Assembly: GCF_004769195.1 (NCBI RefSeq)
Contig: NZ_RQET01000004.1
Coordinates: 1,116,001 to 1,180,000, forward strand
Source: Leptospira fletcheri
GTDB taxonomy: Bacteria > Spirochaetota > Leptospiria > Leptospirales > Leptospiraceae
Length of the DNA stretch: 64,000 nt
Direction: 5' to 3'
Shown piece by piece: positions 19,755 to 28,167 of this stretch (positions are counted from its first letter, which is position 1; each line of letters starts with the position of its first letter). The position numbers and the translations under genes were made by a program. Under the pieces are notes generated by a model. That model searched no databases and was not told the origin of the DNA. It saw only the letters and a program-made list of their open reading frames with translations.

Positions 19755-22205
19755 GTGGAATACAACGGCGATTTGAACGAAATTGAAAGTCACATAGTTC
19801 CCGTGGATGCGATTCTGCCTCCGGAACTTTTCCTGATCCCGATCAAATCCCGTCCTGTCTTTCCGGGGATCATCACTCCTCTCATCGTTCCGGGAGGAAA
19901 ATTCGCGAAGGCCGTGGAGAATTCTCTGAACGGAAATTCGTTCATCGGTTTGGTCCTGCTCATTGACGAGGAGCACGAAAAGAATACGGAGGAGAATATA
20001 TACTCTTTCGGAGTAGTCGCGAAAATCCTGAAAAAGGTCAATCTCCCGGACGGAGCGGTCAACATTCTGATCAATACCGTCCGAAGATTCAAGGTGGAAT
20101 CCTTCGTAGCAGTGGATCCTCTGTTGGTAGCCGGAGTCACCTATCCGGAAGAGGAATCCGGCGCGCCGAAGAATACCATTAAGGCCATGATGAGAACGCT
20201 CTTGGTCATGACCAGGGAACTGGCCCAGAACAACCCCCTGTTTACAGAAGAAATGAAGCTGACCATGCTCAACGTAAACGAGCCGGGAAAGATGGCCGAC
20301 TTCGTATGCAGTATTTTGAATATAGAAAAGGCGGAATACCAGTCGGTCATCGAGTCCATCAATCTGAAGGATAGGATAGAAAAAGTTCTCCTTTTCCTGA
20401 AAAAGGAAATAGAACTCGTAAGCCTTCAGAGAGAGATCCAGGAAAACATCCAGGAAAAGATAGACAAGCAGCAAAGGCAGTTCTTTCTCCGGGAACAACT
20501 CAAGGCTATCCAGTCCGAATTGGGTTTAAAAGAGGACAAGTACGAGAAGAAATACGAAAAATTTCTGGAGAGACTCAAATCCATTCCTGCGGACCCGGAA
20601 GTCATCGAGGAAGTGGAGCGGGAAATGGATAAATTCCTGTACACGGATCAGAATACCGCCGATTACAATGTGATACGGAATTATCTCGACATTCTGGAAA
20701 GTCTGCCTTGGGAACCCGCTCCATCTCGGGATATGGATTTGGATAAGGCTAAAAAAACTTTGGATAGGGATCACTACAAACTGGACGACGTAAAGGAAAG
20801 GATCCTGGAATTTCTCGCGGTAAAAAAACTCAAACCCGCGGAAAAAGGCTCCATTCTTCTTTTAGTCGGACCTCCCGGTGTGGGAAAGACTTCCATCGCA
20901 AAATCGATCGCCGAATCCATGGGTCGAAAATTCTTCCGTTTTTCCGTGGGGGGAATGAGGGACGAGGCCGAAATCAAAGGGCATCGTAGGACTTATATCG
21001 GTTCCATGCCGGGAAAAATCATCACCGCTCTCAGGATCACTAAGGAAAAGGACTCGGTCCTATTATTGGACGAGATCGATAAACTCGGCATCGGAATGCA
21101 GGGGGATCCTGCGGCCGCACTTTTGGAAGTCTTGGATCCGGAGCAGAACAAATCCTTCCGCGACCATTACCTGGATCTTCCTTTCGATCTTTCTTCCATC
21201 TTCTTTATCGCCACCGCGAATACGTTAGACGGCATTAGTCGTATCCTTTTGGATCGGATGGAGGTCATTCATCTCTCAGGATACATTACAGACGAAAAGG
21301 TGCAGATCTTTTCCAAACACCTTTGGAAGAAGATATTGGAAAAGAACGGATTGGACCAGTACGGACTCCAGATGGACAAAAACGCGATCGTAACGATGAT
21401 CGATCACTATTCCCGGGAATCAGGCGTCCGGGGCTTGGAAAAACAGACCGACAAGCTTGCCAGAAAGATCGCTTTGCAGATCGTAAAAGGGGAAAAATAT
21501 CCTAAGGCAATCCGCGCGTCCGATCTCGAAGGGTTTTTAGGAGTCCCGAAATACACGGATGATCGCATGACTAAGCCTACGGTTCCGGGAACGGCTCTCG
21601 GATTGGCTTGGACCTCGGTAGGAGGAGCCACTTTATTGATAGAGGCGGTCTTTATCAAAGGCAAAGGTGGAATCCTTTTGACCGGAATGATCGGAAAATC
21701 CATGGAGGAATCCTCCAATATCGCGTTGAGCTATATTAAGAATTTCTTAGGTTCCGAGGAGCTTTTTGCGGACAAGACGATTCATTTGCACGTTCCCGAC
21801 GGGGCAACTCCTAAGGACGGCCCTAGCGCGGGAATCACGATGGCTACGGCTATCCTTTCTCTCGCTTTGGGAAAAAGGATCAAGCTCGGATACGGAATGA
21901 CTGGAGAACTTACCTTAACGGGGGAAGTCTTGGCGATAGGCGGATTGAGGGAGAAAGTGGTCGCTGCCAAAAGGGTGGGAATCCATAAGATCATTTTCCC
22001 GAACGATAACAAACCGCAACTGGATGAGATTCCGGACTACGTAAAAAAAGGAATGGAATTCTTTCCCGTGAGCCGATTCCAAGATGTGGTCCGATTGCTA
22101 TTCGACGAAAAATCCGCAGCCCTGAACCGTGAGCCCAAGGGTTCTCCGGCGGCAAAAAAAGGGCTCAAAAAGCGAGTCCAGGCCAAGAAAGCTCGGCGAA
22201 AATAG
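19755..22205 (+). CDS. lon: ATP-dependent protease Lon
   Basis: Cytoplasmic AAA+ serine protease that removes damaged and regulatory proteins. 816 residues. N-terminal substrate domain ([12 protein letters not shown]), long coiled region around residues 225-300, Walker [10 protein letters not shown] at about 371, Walker B LLLDEIDK, and the Ser-Lys dyad in DGPSAG (about 690) and in [10 protein letters not shown] (about 733). The start is set at GTG 19755 behind AAGGAG. The last 25 residues are an unusual lysine-rich tail. It is divergent from the MDR oxidoreductase. Confidence 0.96.
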   Translation: MEYNGDLNEIESHIVPVDAILPPELFLIPIKSRPVFPGIITPLIVPGGKFAKAVENSLNGNSFIGLVLLIDEEHEKNTEENIYSFGVVAKILKKVNLPDGAVNILINTVRRFKVESFVAVDPLLVAGVTYPEEESGAPKNTIKAMMRTLLVMTRELAQNNPLFTEEMKLTMLNVNEPGKMADFVCSILNIEKAEYQSVIESINLKDRIEKVLLFLKKEIELVSLQREIQENIQEKIDKQQRQFFLREQLKAIQSELGLKEDKYEKKYEKFLERLKSIPADPEVIEEVEREMDKFLYTDQNTADYNVIRNYLDILESLPWEPAPSRDMDLDKAKKTLDRDHYKLDDVKERILEFLAVKKLKPAEKGSILLLVGPPGVGKTSIAKSIAESMGRKFFRFSVGGMRDEAEIKGHRRTYIGSMPGKIITALRITKEKDSVLLLDEIDKLGIGMQGDPAAALLEVLDPEQNKSFRDHYLDLPFDLSSIFFIATANTLDGISRILLDRMEVIHLSGYITDEKVQIFSKHLWKKILEKNGLDQYGLQMDKNAIVTMIDHYSRESGVRGLEKQTDKLARKIALQIVKGEKYPKAIRASDLEGFLGVPKYTDDRMTKPTVPGTALGLAWTSVGGATLLIEAVFIKGKGGILLTGMIGKSMEESSNIALSYIKNFLGSEELFADKTIHLHVPDGATPKDGPSAGITMATAILSLALGKRIKLGYGMTGELTLTGEVLAIGGLREKVVAAKRVGIHKIIFPNDNKPQLDEIPDYVKKGMEFFPVSRFQDVVRLLFDEKSAALNREPKGSPAAKKGLKKRVQAKKARRK

Positions 22206-22239
22206 GACCGTCTCAAAAGAATTGCTTTTTCCGACATGT

Positions 22240-22257
22240 CTCCGAACCTGTTCGGAG
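22240..22257 (+). promoter_or_regulatory. hairpin covering the ribosome site of the DegT-type gene
   Basis: CTCCGAAC and GTTCGGAG form a perfect inverted repeat with a 2-base centre. The right arm includes the first GGAG of the Shine-Dalgarno run GGAGGAG that lies six bases before the ATG at 22266. In mRNA this could restrict ribosome access. Confidence 0.45.
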
Positions 22258-22265
22258 GAGATCAC

Positions 22266-23381
22266 ATGGGCGTACCCTTTATAGACATCAAACGTTTCGA
22301 GTCCGGCCTTTTGGAATCATGGGAGGAAAAAGTCAAGGTTCTGAGCAAAAACGCTTCGTTTATCGGAGGCGAAGAAGTGACGAACCTGGAAGTGAATCTT
22401 GCGGCAAAAGCGGAAACCCAGTATTCCGTCGCCTGTGCCAACGGTACCGACGCGCTGCAACTCGCATTGAGGGCTTTGGGAGTCGGAAAAGGGGATACCG
22501 TATTGCTTCCCGATTCCACGTTTTGGGCGACCTTCGAAGCGGTAGTGAACGTAGGAGCAACTCCGGCAACTGTGGATACGAATCCGGAAGATCTTCAAAT
22601 GGACTTCGAGGATTTTAAAAAAGCTCTGGAAAAGGTCAAACCCAAGGCGGCGATCATCGTCCACCTTTACGGTTGGGGCAGTTCTCGACTCGAGGATTTC
22701 CGGAATCTATGTAAATCCAAAGGCATTCCTTTGCTGGAAGACGGAGCGCAATGTTTCGGAGTAAAATACAAAGGCGAGTCCATTTATAAGAACGCTTTCC
22801 TCAGTACTACTTCCTTTTATCCCGCAAAAGTGCTCGGCGGCGCCGGAGACGGCGGTGCGGTTTTTACGAACGAAGAGGCTCTTGCGTCCAAGGTGAGGAT
22901 GCTCTCTAATCACGGTAGAACTTCTCACTACGGATATGGGGACGTAGGTTGGAATTCCCGTTTGGATACATTACAAGCGGCCTTTCTGAATTTGAACCTC
23001 CCGTTTTTGGATGAGCGCATTTCTTCCAGAAGAAAGGCCTGCCAAAAATATTACGAAGCACTTCCGAGTCTGGGAGTGAACGTGATCCATCCGCCCAAGG
23101 ATTTTTTCGAGAACGGTTATTGTAACGTTACGCTGTTCGATCCGTCCGAACGCCCGAAAATCCAGGAAATTCTGAAGCAAAAAGGGATCGGTTTCGGAAA
23201 TATCTATCCGGGAGCGATGAGCGACCAGGAAGGGGCCAAGCCGTACATCCAAGGACGGTACGGAGAAGAGCACAGGACCGGAAGAATTTGTTCCTCCGTT
23301 CTGAATCTTCCTCTCTTTCCTTACATGAAGGATTCCGAACTGGAAGAGGTATTTGCCGCCGTTCGGGAATACAAAAAATAG
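22266..23381 (+). CDS. DegT/DnrJ/EryC1/StrS-type PLP aminotransferase
   Basis: A 371-residue sugar aminotransferase-family protein. Conserved parts are [36 protein letters not shown] (PLP-contacting Asp/Gln) and the lysine in [16 protein letters not shown]. Such enzymes make amino sugars for surface polysaccharide, often UDP- or dTDP-linked. No sugar-nucleotide gene is next to it. The start follows a strong GGAGGAG. A hairpin over that site may control translation. It ends 128 bp before a lipoprotein gene. Confidence 0.92.
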   Translation: MGVPFIDIKRFESGLLESWEEKVKVLSKNASFIGGEEVTNLEVNLAAKAETQYSVACANGTDALQLALRALGVGKGDTVLLPDSTFWATFEAVVNVGATPATVDTNPEDLQMDFEDFKKALEKVKPKAAIIVHLYGWGSSRLEDFRNLCKSKGIPLLEDGAQCFGVKYKGESIYKNAFLSTTSFYPAKVLGGAGDGGAVFTNEEALASKVRMLSNHGRTSHYGYGDVGWNSRLDTLQAAFLNLNLPFLDERISSRRKACQKYYEALPSLGVNVIHPPKDFFENGYCNVTLFDPSERPKIQEILKQKGIGFGNIYPGAMSDQEGAKPYIQGRYGEEHRTGRICSSVLNLPLFPYMKDSELEEVFAAVREYKK

Positions 23382-23438
23382 GCCCCGAGGCCTATGGCCC
23401 CTGGAACCCGAGACAGTAGGAACTTTTTTTTCCAGGGG
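23378..23438 (+). terminator. hairpin region, possible terminator
   Basis: Two inverted repeats follow the aminotransferase. ATAGGCC-CCGA-GGCCTAT (23378-23395) overlaps the stop codon, and CCCCTGGAA (23398-23406) pairs with TTCCAGGGG (23430-23438). A run of eight T lies just before the last arm. It probably ends or attenuates transcription, but the T-run is not directly after a stem. Confidence 0.4.
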
Positions 23439-23509
23439 TCTTGAAATTTCGTTTCAACTTTTTCTCCGCCATCTGTTATTCTTTAGGCGGGGAAACAGGG
23501 AATGGGATT

Positions 23510-24742
23510 ATGTTCGGCGAACATACCAAAATGCACTTCAGGTTTCGGATTCCACTCGTAGGGAGAGTCCTTCTTTTCTCTCTTCTTCTTCAGAGTTGTA
23601 ACCAAGCGAAACCGATCAACGTCGATATGAGCCACGGAAGCGGCTTTTTACTTTCCATCGTTCTGGGCAATCTTTCGGGATCCGGCGGCTCGACCGGTGG
23701 AGCTTCCTGTACTGCCGCCAATCTTGCTCTCGGGGAAACTTCCACAGTTGTTTTGGGGCAAACGAATTTCACCAGCAGCGGTTTCGGTTCCGGTTTGAAC
23801 CAACTCCACAATCCGCAAGGTATGACTCATGATTCGGCCGGGGGACTTTGGGTTTCGGATACCCAAAACAATCGGATGCTCCATTTCCCCGCCGGTGCGA
23901 CCACAAACGGTACGGCGGATCTTTCCATCGGCGGAGCCTTCGGAACGGCACTCAACCAATTCAATAATCCTCAGGCGATTGCGATGGATTTCGCAGGAGG
24001 ATTTTGGGTCGCGGATTATCTGAATCATAGGGTTTTACATTTTCCGAGCGGAGTCGTTTCCAACGGGAATGCGGACATCGTGATCGGAACCACGGGAACT
24101 TCCGGACTCTCTACGACTTTATTGAATAGTCCTAGGGGAGTGACAGTAGATTCTTCCGGCGGAATTTGGGTAGTGGATACCGGAAACAATCGGTTGCTTC
24201 ATTTCTCGGCGCCTCTTACTTCCGGAAAGCCGGCGGATATCGTTTTGGGCCAAAGTTCGTTTACGGTCGGAAGCACTACTACGGCGGCAGCGGCTACTCT
24301 TGCGAATCCGAACTCGGTTACGGCGGATTCTAACGGCGGAATTTGGGTCTCGGATGCAGGGTATCACCGAGTGTTGCATTATTCTTCTCCGTTTTCCAAT
24401 GGAAAAAGTGCGGATTTGGTTTTAGGACAATTCAACTTCGGAACCAGCAGTCCAGCCGCTTCCCAAACGGGTCTGTGGACTCCTACCGGTTTGTCTATGG
24501 ATGCTGCCGGGGGACTTTGGGTGGCCGATTATGGCAACAGAAGAGCCGTACATTACTCTCCTTTATTTTTCAACGGACAATCCGCCGATCATGTGTTAGG
24601 CGAACCGGATTACGTTACGAATAATCCGAATTTGACGGTTTCCGCGCAACAATTGCTCGGGCCGAATGCGCTTACGGTTTCTCCTTGCGGACAGCTATGG
24701 GTGGCAGACTATTCAGCCAGTAGGGTGCTGTACTATCCTTAA
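23510..24742 (+). CDS. lipoprotein with six NHL-like propeller blades
   Basis: About 410 residues. The signal ends LLLQSC, a spirochaete-type lipobox. After a glycine-rich linker come six units of about 60 residues, each with a G-G-x-W-V-x-D-x-x-N-x-R-x-x-H-[FY] motif, e.g. GGLWVSDTQNNRMLHFPAG and GGIWVVDTGNNRLLHFSAP. Intervening segments read LGQTNF or similar. Six units predict a closed six-bladed beta-propeller exposed outside the inner membrane, probably a binding module. Ligand unknown. ATG codons at 23510 and 23531 and a TTG at 23441 are possible starts. Confidence 0.82.
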   Translation: MFGEHTKMHFRFRIPLVGRVLLFSLLLQSCNQAKPINVDMSHGSGFLLSIVLGNLSGSGGSTGGASCTAANLALGETSTVVLGQTNFTSSGFGSGLNQLHNPQGMTHDSAGGLWVSDTQNNRMLHFPAGATTNGTADLSIGGAFGTALNQFNNPQAIAMDFAGGFWVADYLNHRVLHFPSGVVSNGNADIVIGTTGTSGLSTTLLNSPRGVTVDSSGGIWVVDTGNNRLLHFSAPLTSGKPADIVLGQSSFTVGSTTTAAAATLANPNSVTADSNGGIWVSDAGYHRVLHYSSPFSNGKSADLVLGQFNFGTSSPAASQTGLWTPTGLSMDAAGGLWVADYGNRRAVHYSPLFFNGQSADHVLGEPDYVTNNPNLTVSAQQLLGPNALTVSPCGQLWVADYSASRVLYYP

Positions 24743-24907
24743 AAGATTGGGGTCGGCGCCTTCTTCACGGACATACCCTGAGGATTTCAGAGTGCCGGTT
24801 TTTTTCCGTTTTCCCCTGCTTTGAAAATAAGAAAAATCGAAGAAATTTTCGAAATTGGATGGCAACTTCTCCAGCAAAAGGCGAGATTTTTTTCATTTGC
24901 TTGTTTG

Positions 24908-24947
24908 TAGATTTATTTAGAATTAGTCTAAAATAAGAATAAATCTA
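24908..24947 (+). promoter_or_regulatory. PerR/Fur-type operator upstream of dps
   Basis: TTAGAATTAGTCTAA (24917-24931) is a 7-1-7 near-palindrome close to the PerR box consensus TTATAATTATTATAA. It sits inside a larger perfect 10-bp inverted repeat, TAGATTTATT (24908-24917) and AATAAATCTA (24938-24947), so several half sites overlap. It ends 12 bp before the dps start codon. Confidence 0.65.
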
Positions 24948-24959
24948 AAAGGTGATTTT

Positions 24960-25427
24960 ATGAAGCCGAATATCGGAATCCCGGACAAAGACAGAGATGC
25001 GATCAACCAAGGCCTCCAGAGCCTGCTTGCGGATACGTACTTTCTCTATCTAAAAACACATAACTATCACTGGAACGTGACAGGGCCCCTGTTTAACACT
25101 CTCCATCTCATGTTCATGACCCAGTACACGGAACTTTGGAATGCGCTAGATCTGGTTGCAGAAAGGATCCGTTCCTTAGGATATCCCGCTCCGGGAACGT
25201 ACAAGGCCTTTGCCAAGCTGACCTCTCTAAAAGAAGAAGACGGAGTCCCGAAGGCGGAAGATATGCTCAAGAACTTAGTCGAGGGACATGAAGCCGTAAT
25301 CCGTACTGCCAGAGGAATCCTTCCTGCCGCCGAGTCCGGAGGGGACGAGGTTACGACGGACTTGTTGACCCAAAGGTTAGAAATTCACGAAAAGACCGCT
25401 TGGATGCTCCGCAGTATGTTGGAGTAG
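24960..25427 (+). CDS. dps: Dps/ferritin-like DNA protection protein
   Basis: A 155-residue Dps-family mini-ferritin that oxidises and stores iron with peroxide and protects DNA. The inter-subunit ferroxidase residues are in [21 protein letters not shown] (two His, Asp replaced nearby) and in the [17 protein letters not shown] helix. Length is normal. There is no lysine-rich N-terminal DNA-binding tail, so DNA binding may be weak. The operator directly upstream suggests peroxide or iron control. It is followed by a structured element and then a convergent gene. Confidence 0.93.
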   Translation: MKPNIGIPDKDRDAINQGLQSLLADTYFLYLKTHNYHWNVTGPLFNTLHLMFMTQYTELWNALDLVAERIRSLGYPAPGTYKAFAKLTSLKEEDGVPKAEDMLKNLVEGHEAVIRTARGILPAAESGGDEVTTDLLTQRLEIHEKTAWMLRSMLE

Positions 25428-25436
25428 AAAAGAAAA

Positions 25437-25537
25437 GTCCGGCAGAAGTTGCCTTCCGGAGGAGACCGAACGGAGAATAACGTTCGAGCGAAACACTCCT
25501 CCCGGATGCCCGCACCCCGCGGGACGTCCTACCGGAC
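25437..25537 (+). other. multi-hairpin intergenic element
   Basis: Nested inverted repeats between the ends of dps and the di-haem gene. GTCCGG (25437) pairs with CCGGAC (25532). TCCGGAGGAG (25455) pairs with CTCCTCCCGGA (25496) with one bulge. Inside is CGAACG-gagaataa-CGTTCG (25467-25486), and a small GGCA/TGCC hairpin at 25441-25453. CCCGCGGG and GGACGTCC palindromes lie at 25516-25529. It could be a bidirectional terminator, a processed mRNA end or a structured RNA. Confidence 0.55.
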
Positions 25538-25548
25538 GGTCATCGACC

Positions 25549-27864
25549 TTAGAGAGTGAGGATATATTCCACTAGATCGTCCACATCCGCGGAACTGTTC
25601 GTACACCAGGGGTGAGGACTCGCCGGTAATCCGATCGGGGCCGTCGTGCCTAGTTCCTCCGGACCGTATTCCCGTCTCATTTTCTGATAGTCCCAATAAT
25701 ACCAGTCGTTGTCACCGGGAATCGAAACGAAGTACTTATGTCTTTCGATGAATCGGTTTCTTTTTACGCCTTGGTCCGTATCGGAAGGAGATTTAGGGAT
25801 TCGGAATACGTCTCCTTTTCTGTTATGCGAAGGGTACGGAATTGGAAAATCGGGGCCGCCTAACGGTGGGATTGAGGCAGTGTGAACCGTATAATAGGAA
25901 TTGTAAAGGGAAGACCCTTCGGTGCATCTGTCCGGATGAACCAGATCCTCCAAATTCCGCACATGTCCGTCGCTTAACAGACCTCTATGTTGCACCCAAT
26001 ACATGTCGCGGAGGAAGGTCGCCCGGATGGATTGCTGTTTCCTTTGGTATACGGTGGGAGCGAAGAATCTTCCGACCTGATCCAGACGGAACATTTTTTC
26101 GTTCGAATTGAGCCCCACCTTATCTCCGTGGCAACTCGCACAATCCCTTTGGAAAACCGTTTTTCCTCGATTGACCGCGGAGGAAACGCCGGGATAAGAT
26201 TCCCAGCCGGTTTGCACGAAACTTCCTTCTCCCGGATTCGCTCCTGCTTGTCCCAAGAGTTTTCCTTTGTACTTCAGCCAACGATACATTCCTGCCTGGC
26301 GTAAAGATCTGTCATTCTGGTCCAATTTCGTCATGTAGGCGGTGAGGGCCTGGAGAGCTTTCGTCTTCATGGAGCCGGTGGCCCCATCCGGTTCTTCCGA
26401 ATGGATGTACGAGCCTTCGAAACCGACATAGGACTCCGTGTGGGAAAGGGATCTTCTGACTCCCATATAATTCGTCACGTTCGGGATGGCGATCGGGGAG
26501 AATTGGTAATCGTTGTCCGTCTCGCTTCCTTCACCTTTGATGCGGATCAGGGTATGTTCGCCTGCTCCCTGGGGAAGGGAGTAGATCAGAACCGTCTTAT
26601 CCACGTCCTTGGCACTTGCATCGAAGCTCGGGCCGGGCTCACTCGCTTTCACTCCTTTGAAGTCGCCCAATAAGGACCATTTCATGGACCATTTCGGATT
26701 CGGGAGTCCCGGAATCACTTTCGTAACCACATTTCCGGGAGAAGCTTCGAAGCTGACCCGATATCCGTGGCAGGACGCGCAATTGAAACCGATCCATTCT
26801 CCTTTGCCGGTATAAGGATTGGAAGCTTCCGCATATCTATAGCCTGCCCAGCCGCTGCTTCTCGTATTTCCTTTCAGCAAAGGGTCGGATCCTAAAAATC
26901 CAGGAATCGGAGTGGGTTGGGGATACGGATCAAAATACACGTTATCCGTGGCTGCAGAAGGTACCTCTCCTGTAACGGCTCGATTCGCACCGAACAAGAG
27001 AACCGGGTCGGCGATCAAGCCGGTGATCGGATCCGTCGCTTGGTATCCGAATATCTTGGTCCAGTCCAGGTTTCGAATGATATGCGCGATCCCGATGTTG
27101 AAGTCGTAGGACCAAAAGACTTCCTCGCCCAGGGCGAAAAGGTCGCCGAATCCGGGATTGTTCACGGTAACGGCAAGAGGATCCGTAGCCTTTGCTTCGC
27201 TTAACGTGGAAACCACGTCGCAATTCTGCTTGAAATCCTCGTCCGTGATTCGACCGGTTTGGGCATCTATCACGTTATGTGATTGTCCGGGGCGCAATAA
27301 GGATTCGTTATATCCGGTTCTTTTCTGCACTTGAACGATCAATGGTCCGCCGGTCGTATGCTCGGGAACGGTGAATTGGATCTCAGTGTCGGTCCAGGAG
27401 ATCACGTATTTATTCCATTGATCGTGAACATTATCCACTTCAAAGTTCACTTGTTTGGCCACGTCTAGACGTTGCTCGTACATTTTCAGATCCGTTTCGA
27501 GGATCCTTGTATTTCCGATCATGATTTTGGAAAAATCGATATCGGGGCCGGCTCCGAATCCTGTCCCTTTTAAAGTAACCACTTGCCCCGGCGCTAAGAC
27601 CGGCGGAGGAACGGGGATGACACTATTCGGTAGATTCTGCCAAGCCAGGGTTCCGTTGATGAATAGAGACTGCAATTGGGGTTGGGGAAAACTGGCTGCG
27701 GAAACCGCTCGGATTCCCTCCCGCACGGGATCGAAGGTACAGACTTGTTCTTGGTTCGGGAATTCCGTAAATATTCCGGCCGGACAGCCCGCTGCTAGGG
27801 CGGTCAATGCAATCACGGCAGTTTTGAAAACCCGATTGGCTTTCTTTACGCCTTTCGTTTCCAT
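25549..27864 (-). CDS. large di-haem cytochrome c lipoprotein, RoxA/MauG-like
   Basis: A 771-residue exported lipoprotein. The start was set at the internal ATG behind GGAG; the signal ends TALAAGC (Cys 27). Residues about 85-180 look like an IPT/TIG immunoglobulin-like fold (GQVVTLKGTGFG). Two haem c sites follow: NCASCH at about 361-366 and DCASCH at about 574-579, some 213 residues apart. This spacing and the later WVQHRGLLSDGHVRNLEDL segment recall di-haem peroxidase-like proteins (MauG, rubber oxygenase RoxA). Redox function is likely; substrate unknown. The CcmABC genes in this window would serve its haem attachment. Confidence 0.82.
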   Translation of the reverse strand: METKGVKKANRVFKTAVIALTALAAGCPAGIFTEFPNQEQVCTFDPVREGIRAVSAASFPQPQLQSLFINGTLAWQNLPNSVIPVPPPVLAPGQVVTLKGTGFGAGPDIDFSKIMIGNTRILETDLKMYEQRLDVAKQVNFEVDNVHDQWNKYVISWTDTEIQFTVPEHTTGGPLIVQVQKRTGYNESLLRPGQSHNVIDAQTGRITDEDFKQNCDVVSTLSEAKATDPLAVTVNNPGFGDLFALGEEVFWSYDFNIGIAHIIRNLDWTKIFGYQATDPITGLIADPVLLFGANRAVTGEVPSAATDNVYFDPYPQPTPIPGFLGSDPLLKGNTRSSGWAGYRYAEASNPYTGKGEWIGFNCASCHGYRVSFEASPGNVVTKVIPGLPNPKWSMKWSLLGDFKGVKASEPGPSFDASAKDVDKTVLIYSLPQGAGEHTLIRIKGEGSETDNDYQFSPIAIPNVTNYMGVRRSLSHTESYVGFEGSYIHSEEPDGATGSMKTKALQALTAYMTKLDQNDRSLRQAGMYRWLKYKGKLLGQAGANPGEGSFVQTGWESYPGVSSAVNRGKTVFQRDCASCHGDKVGLNSNEKMFRLDQVGRFFAPTVYQRKQQSIRATFLRDMYWVQHRGLLSDGHVRNLEDLVHPDRCTEGSSLYNSYYTVHTASIPPLGGPDFPIPYPSHNRKGDVFRIPKSPSDTDQGVKRNRFIERHKYFVSIPGDNDWYYWDYQKMRREYGPEELGTTAPIGLPASPHPWCTNSSADVDDLVEYILTL

Positions 27865-28167
27865 TTTAAACTCCAGTTCGATGCGCTCAATTCTCATCGG
27901 TTCTTGCCGAAGGAGAATATCGGAATTCAAAGGTAGGCGCGACCGGAGGGTAGAATCCGAACGTTCGAATTTTATTATTCGAACTGTTGTTTCAAAAAGG
28001 CTATTTTATGAATAAGTGATTTATAAGTACGATATCATTTCGATCAGTTTGGTGTCGAACGGATCGGTTTTCTTTTTTTCCCGTTCGGACGGATCGGAAT
28101 TCCGTTCTATTCGTTTTCGGCTCCAGGAAAACTTGACAGATCGTTTGTTTTTTCTAAACTACCGTGC
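27865..28167. promoter_or_regulatory. divergent regulatory region with inverted repeat
   Basis: 303 bp separating the di-haem gene from the AraC-type regulator. A perfect inverted repeat GTTCGAA (27963-27969) / TTCGAAC (27978-27984), with 15 bp centre-to-centre, looks like a dimer-binding operator. No gene is visible in the region. Confidence 0.5.
28133..28160 (+). promoter_or_regulatory. sigma70-type promoter of the AraC-type gene
   Basis: TTGACA (28133-28138), 16 bp spacer, TAAACT (28155-28160). The ATG at 28168 lies where transcription would begin and has no ribosome site, suggesting a leaderless mRNA. Confidence 0.55.

Noticed and set aside
19641..20498. A 285-codon frame antisense to lon
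   Set aside because: It mirrors the lon coding frame, has a Phe/Arg/Gln-rich unnatural composition and no ribosome site.
23510..24742. DNA tandem repeats in the propeller gene
   Set aside because: The units are conserved in protein but strongly diverged in DNA, so they are a protein fold and not a repeat array; no CRISPR pattern is present.
25500..25530. GC-rich palindromes as a possible origin or attachment site
   Set aside because: No integrase, tRNA or replication gene nearby; they fit better as part of the structured element.
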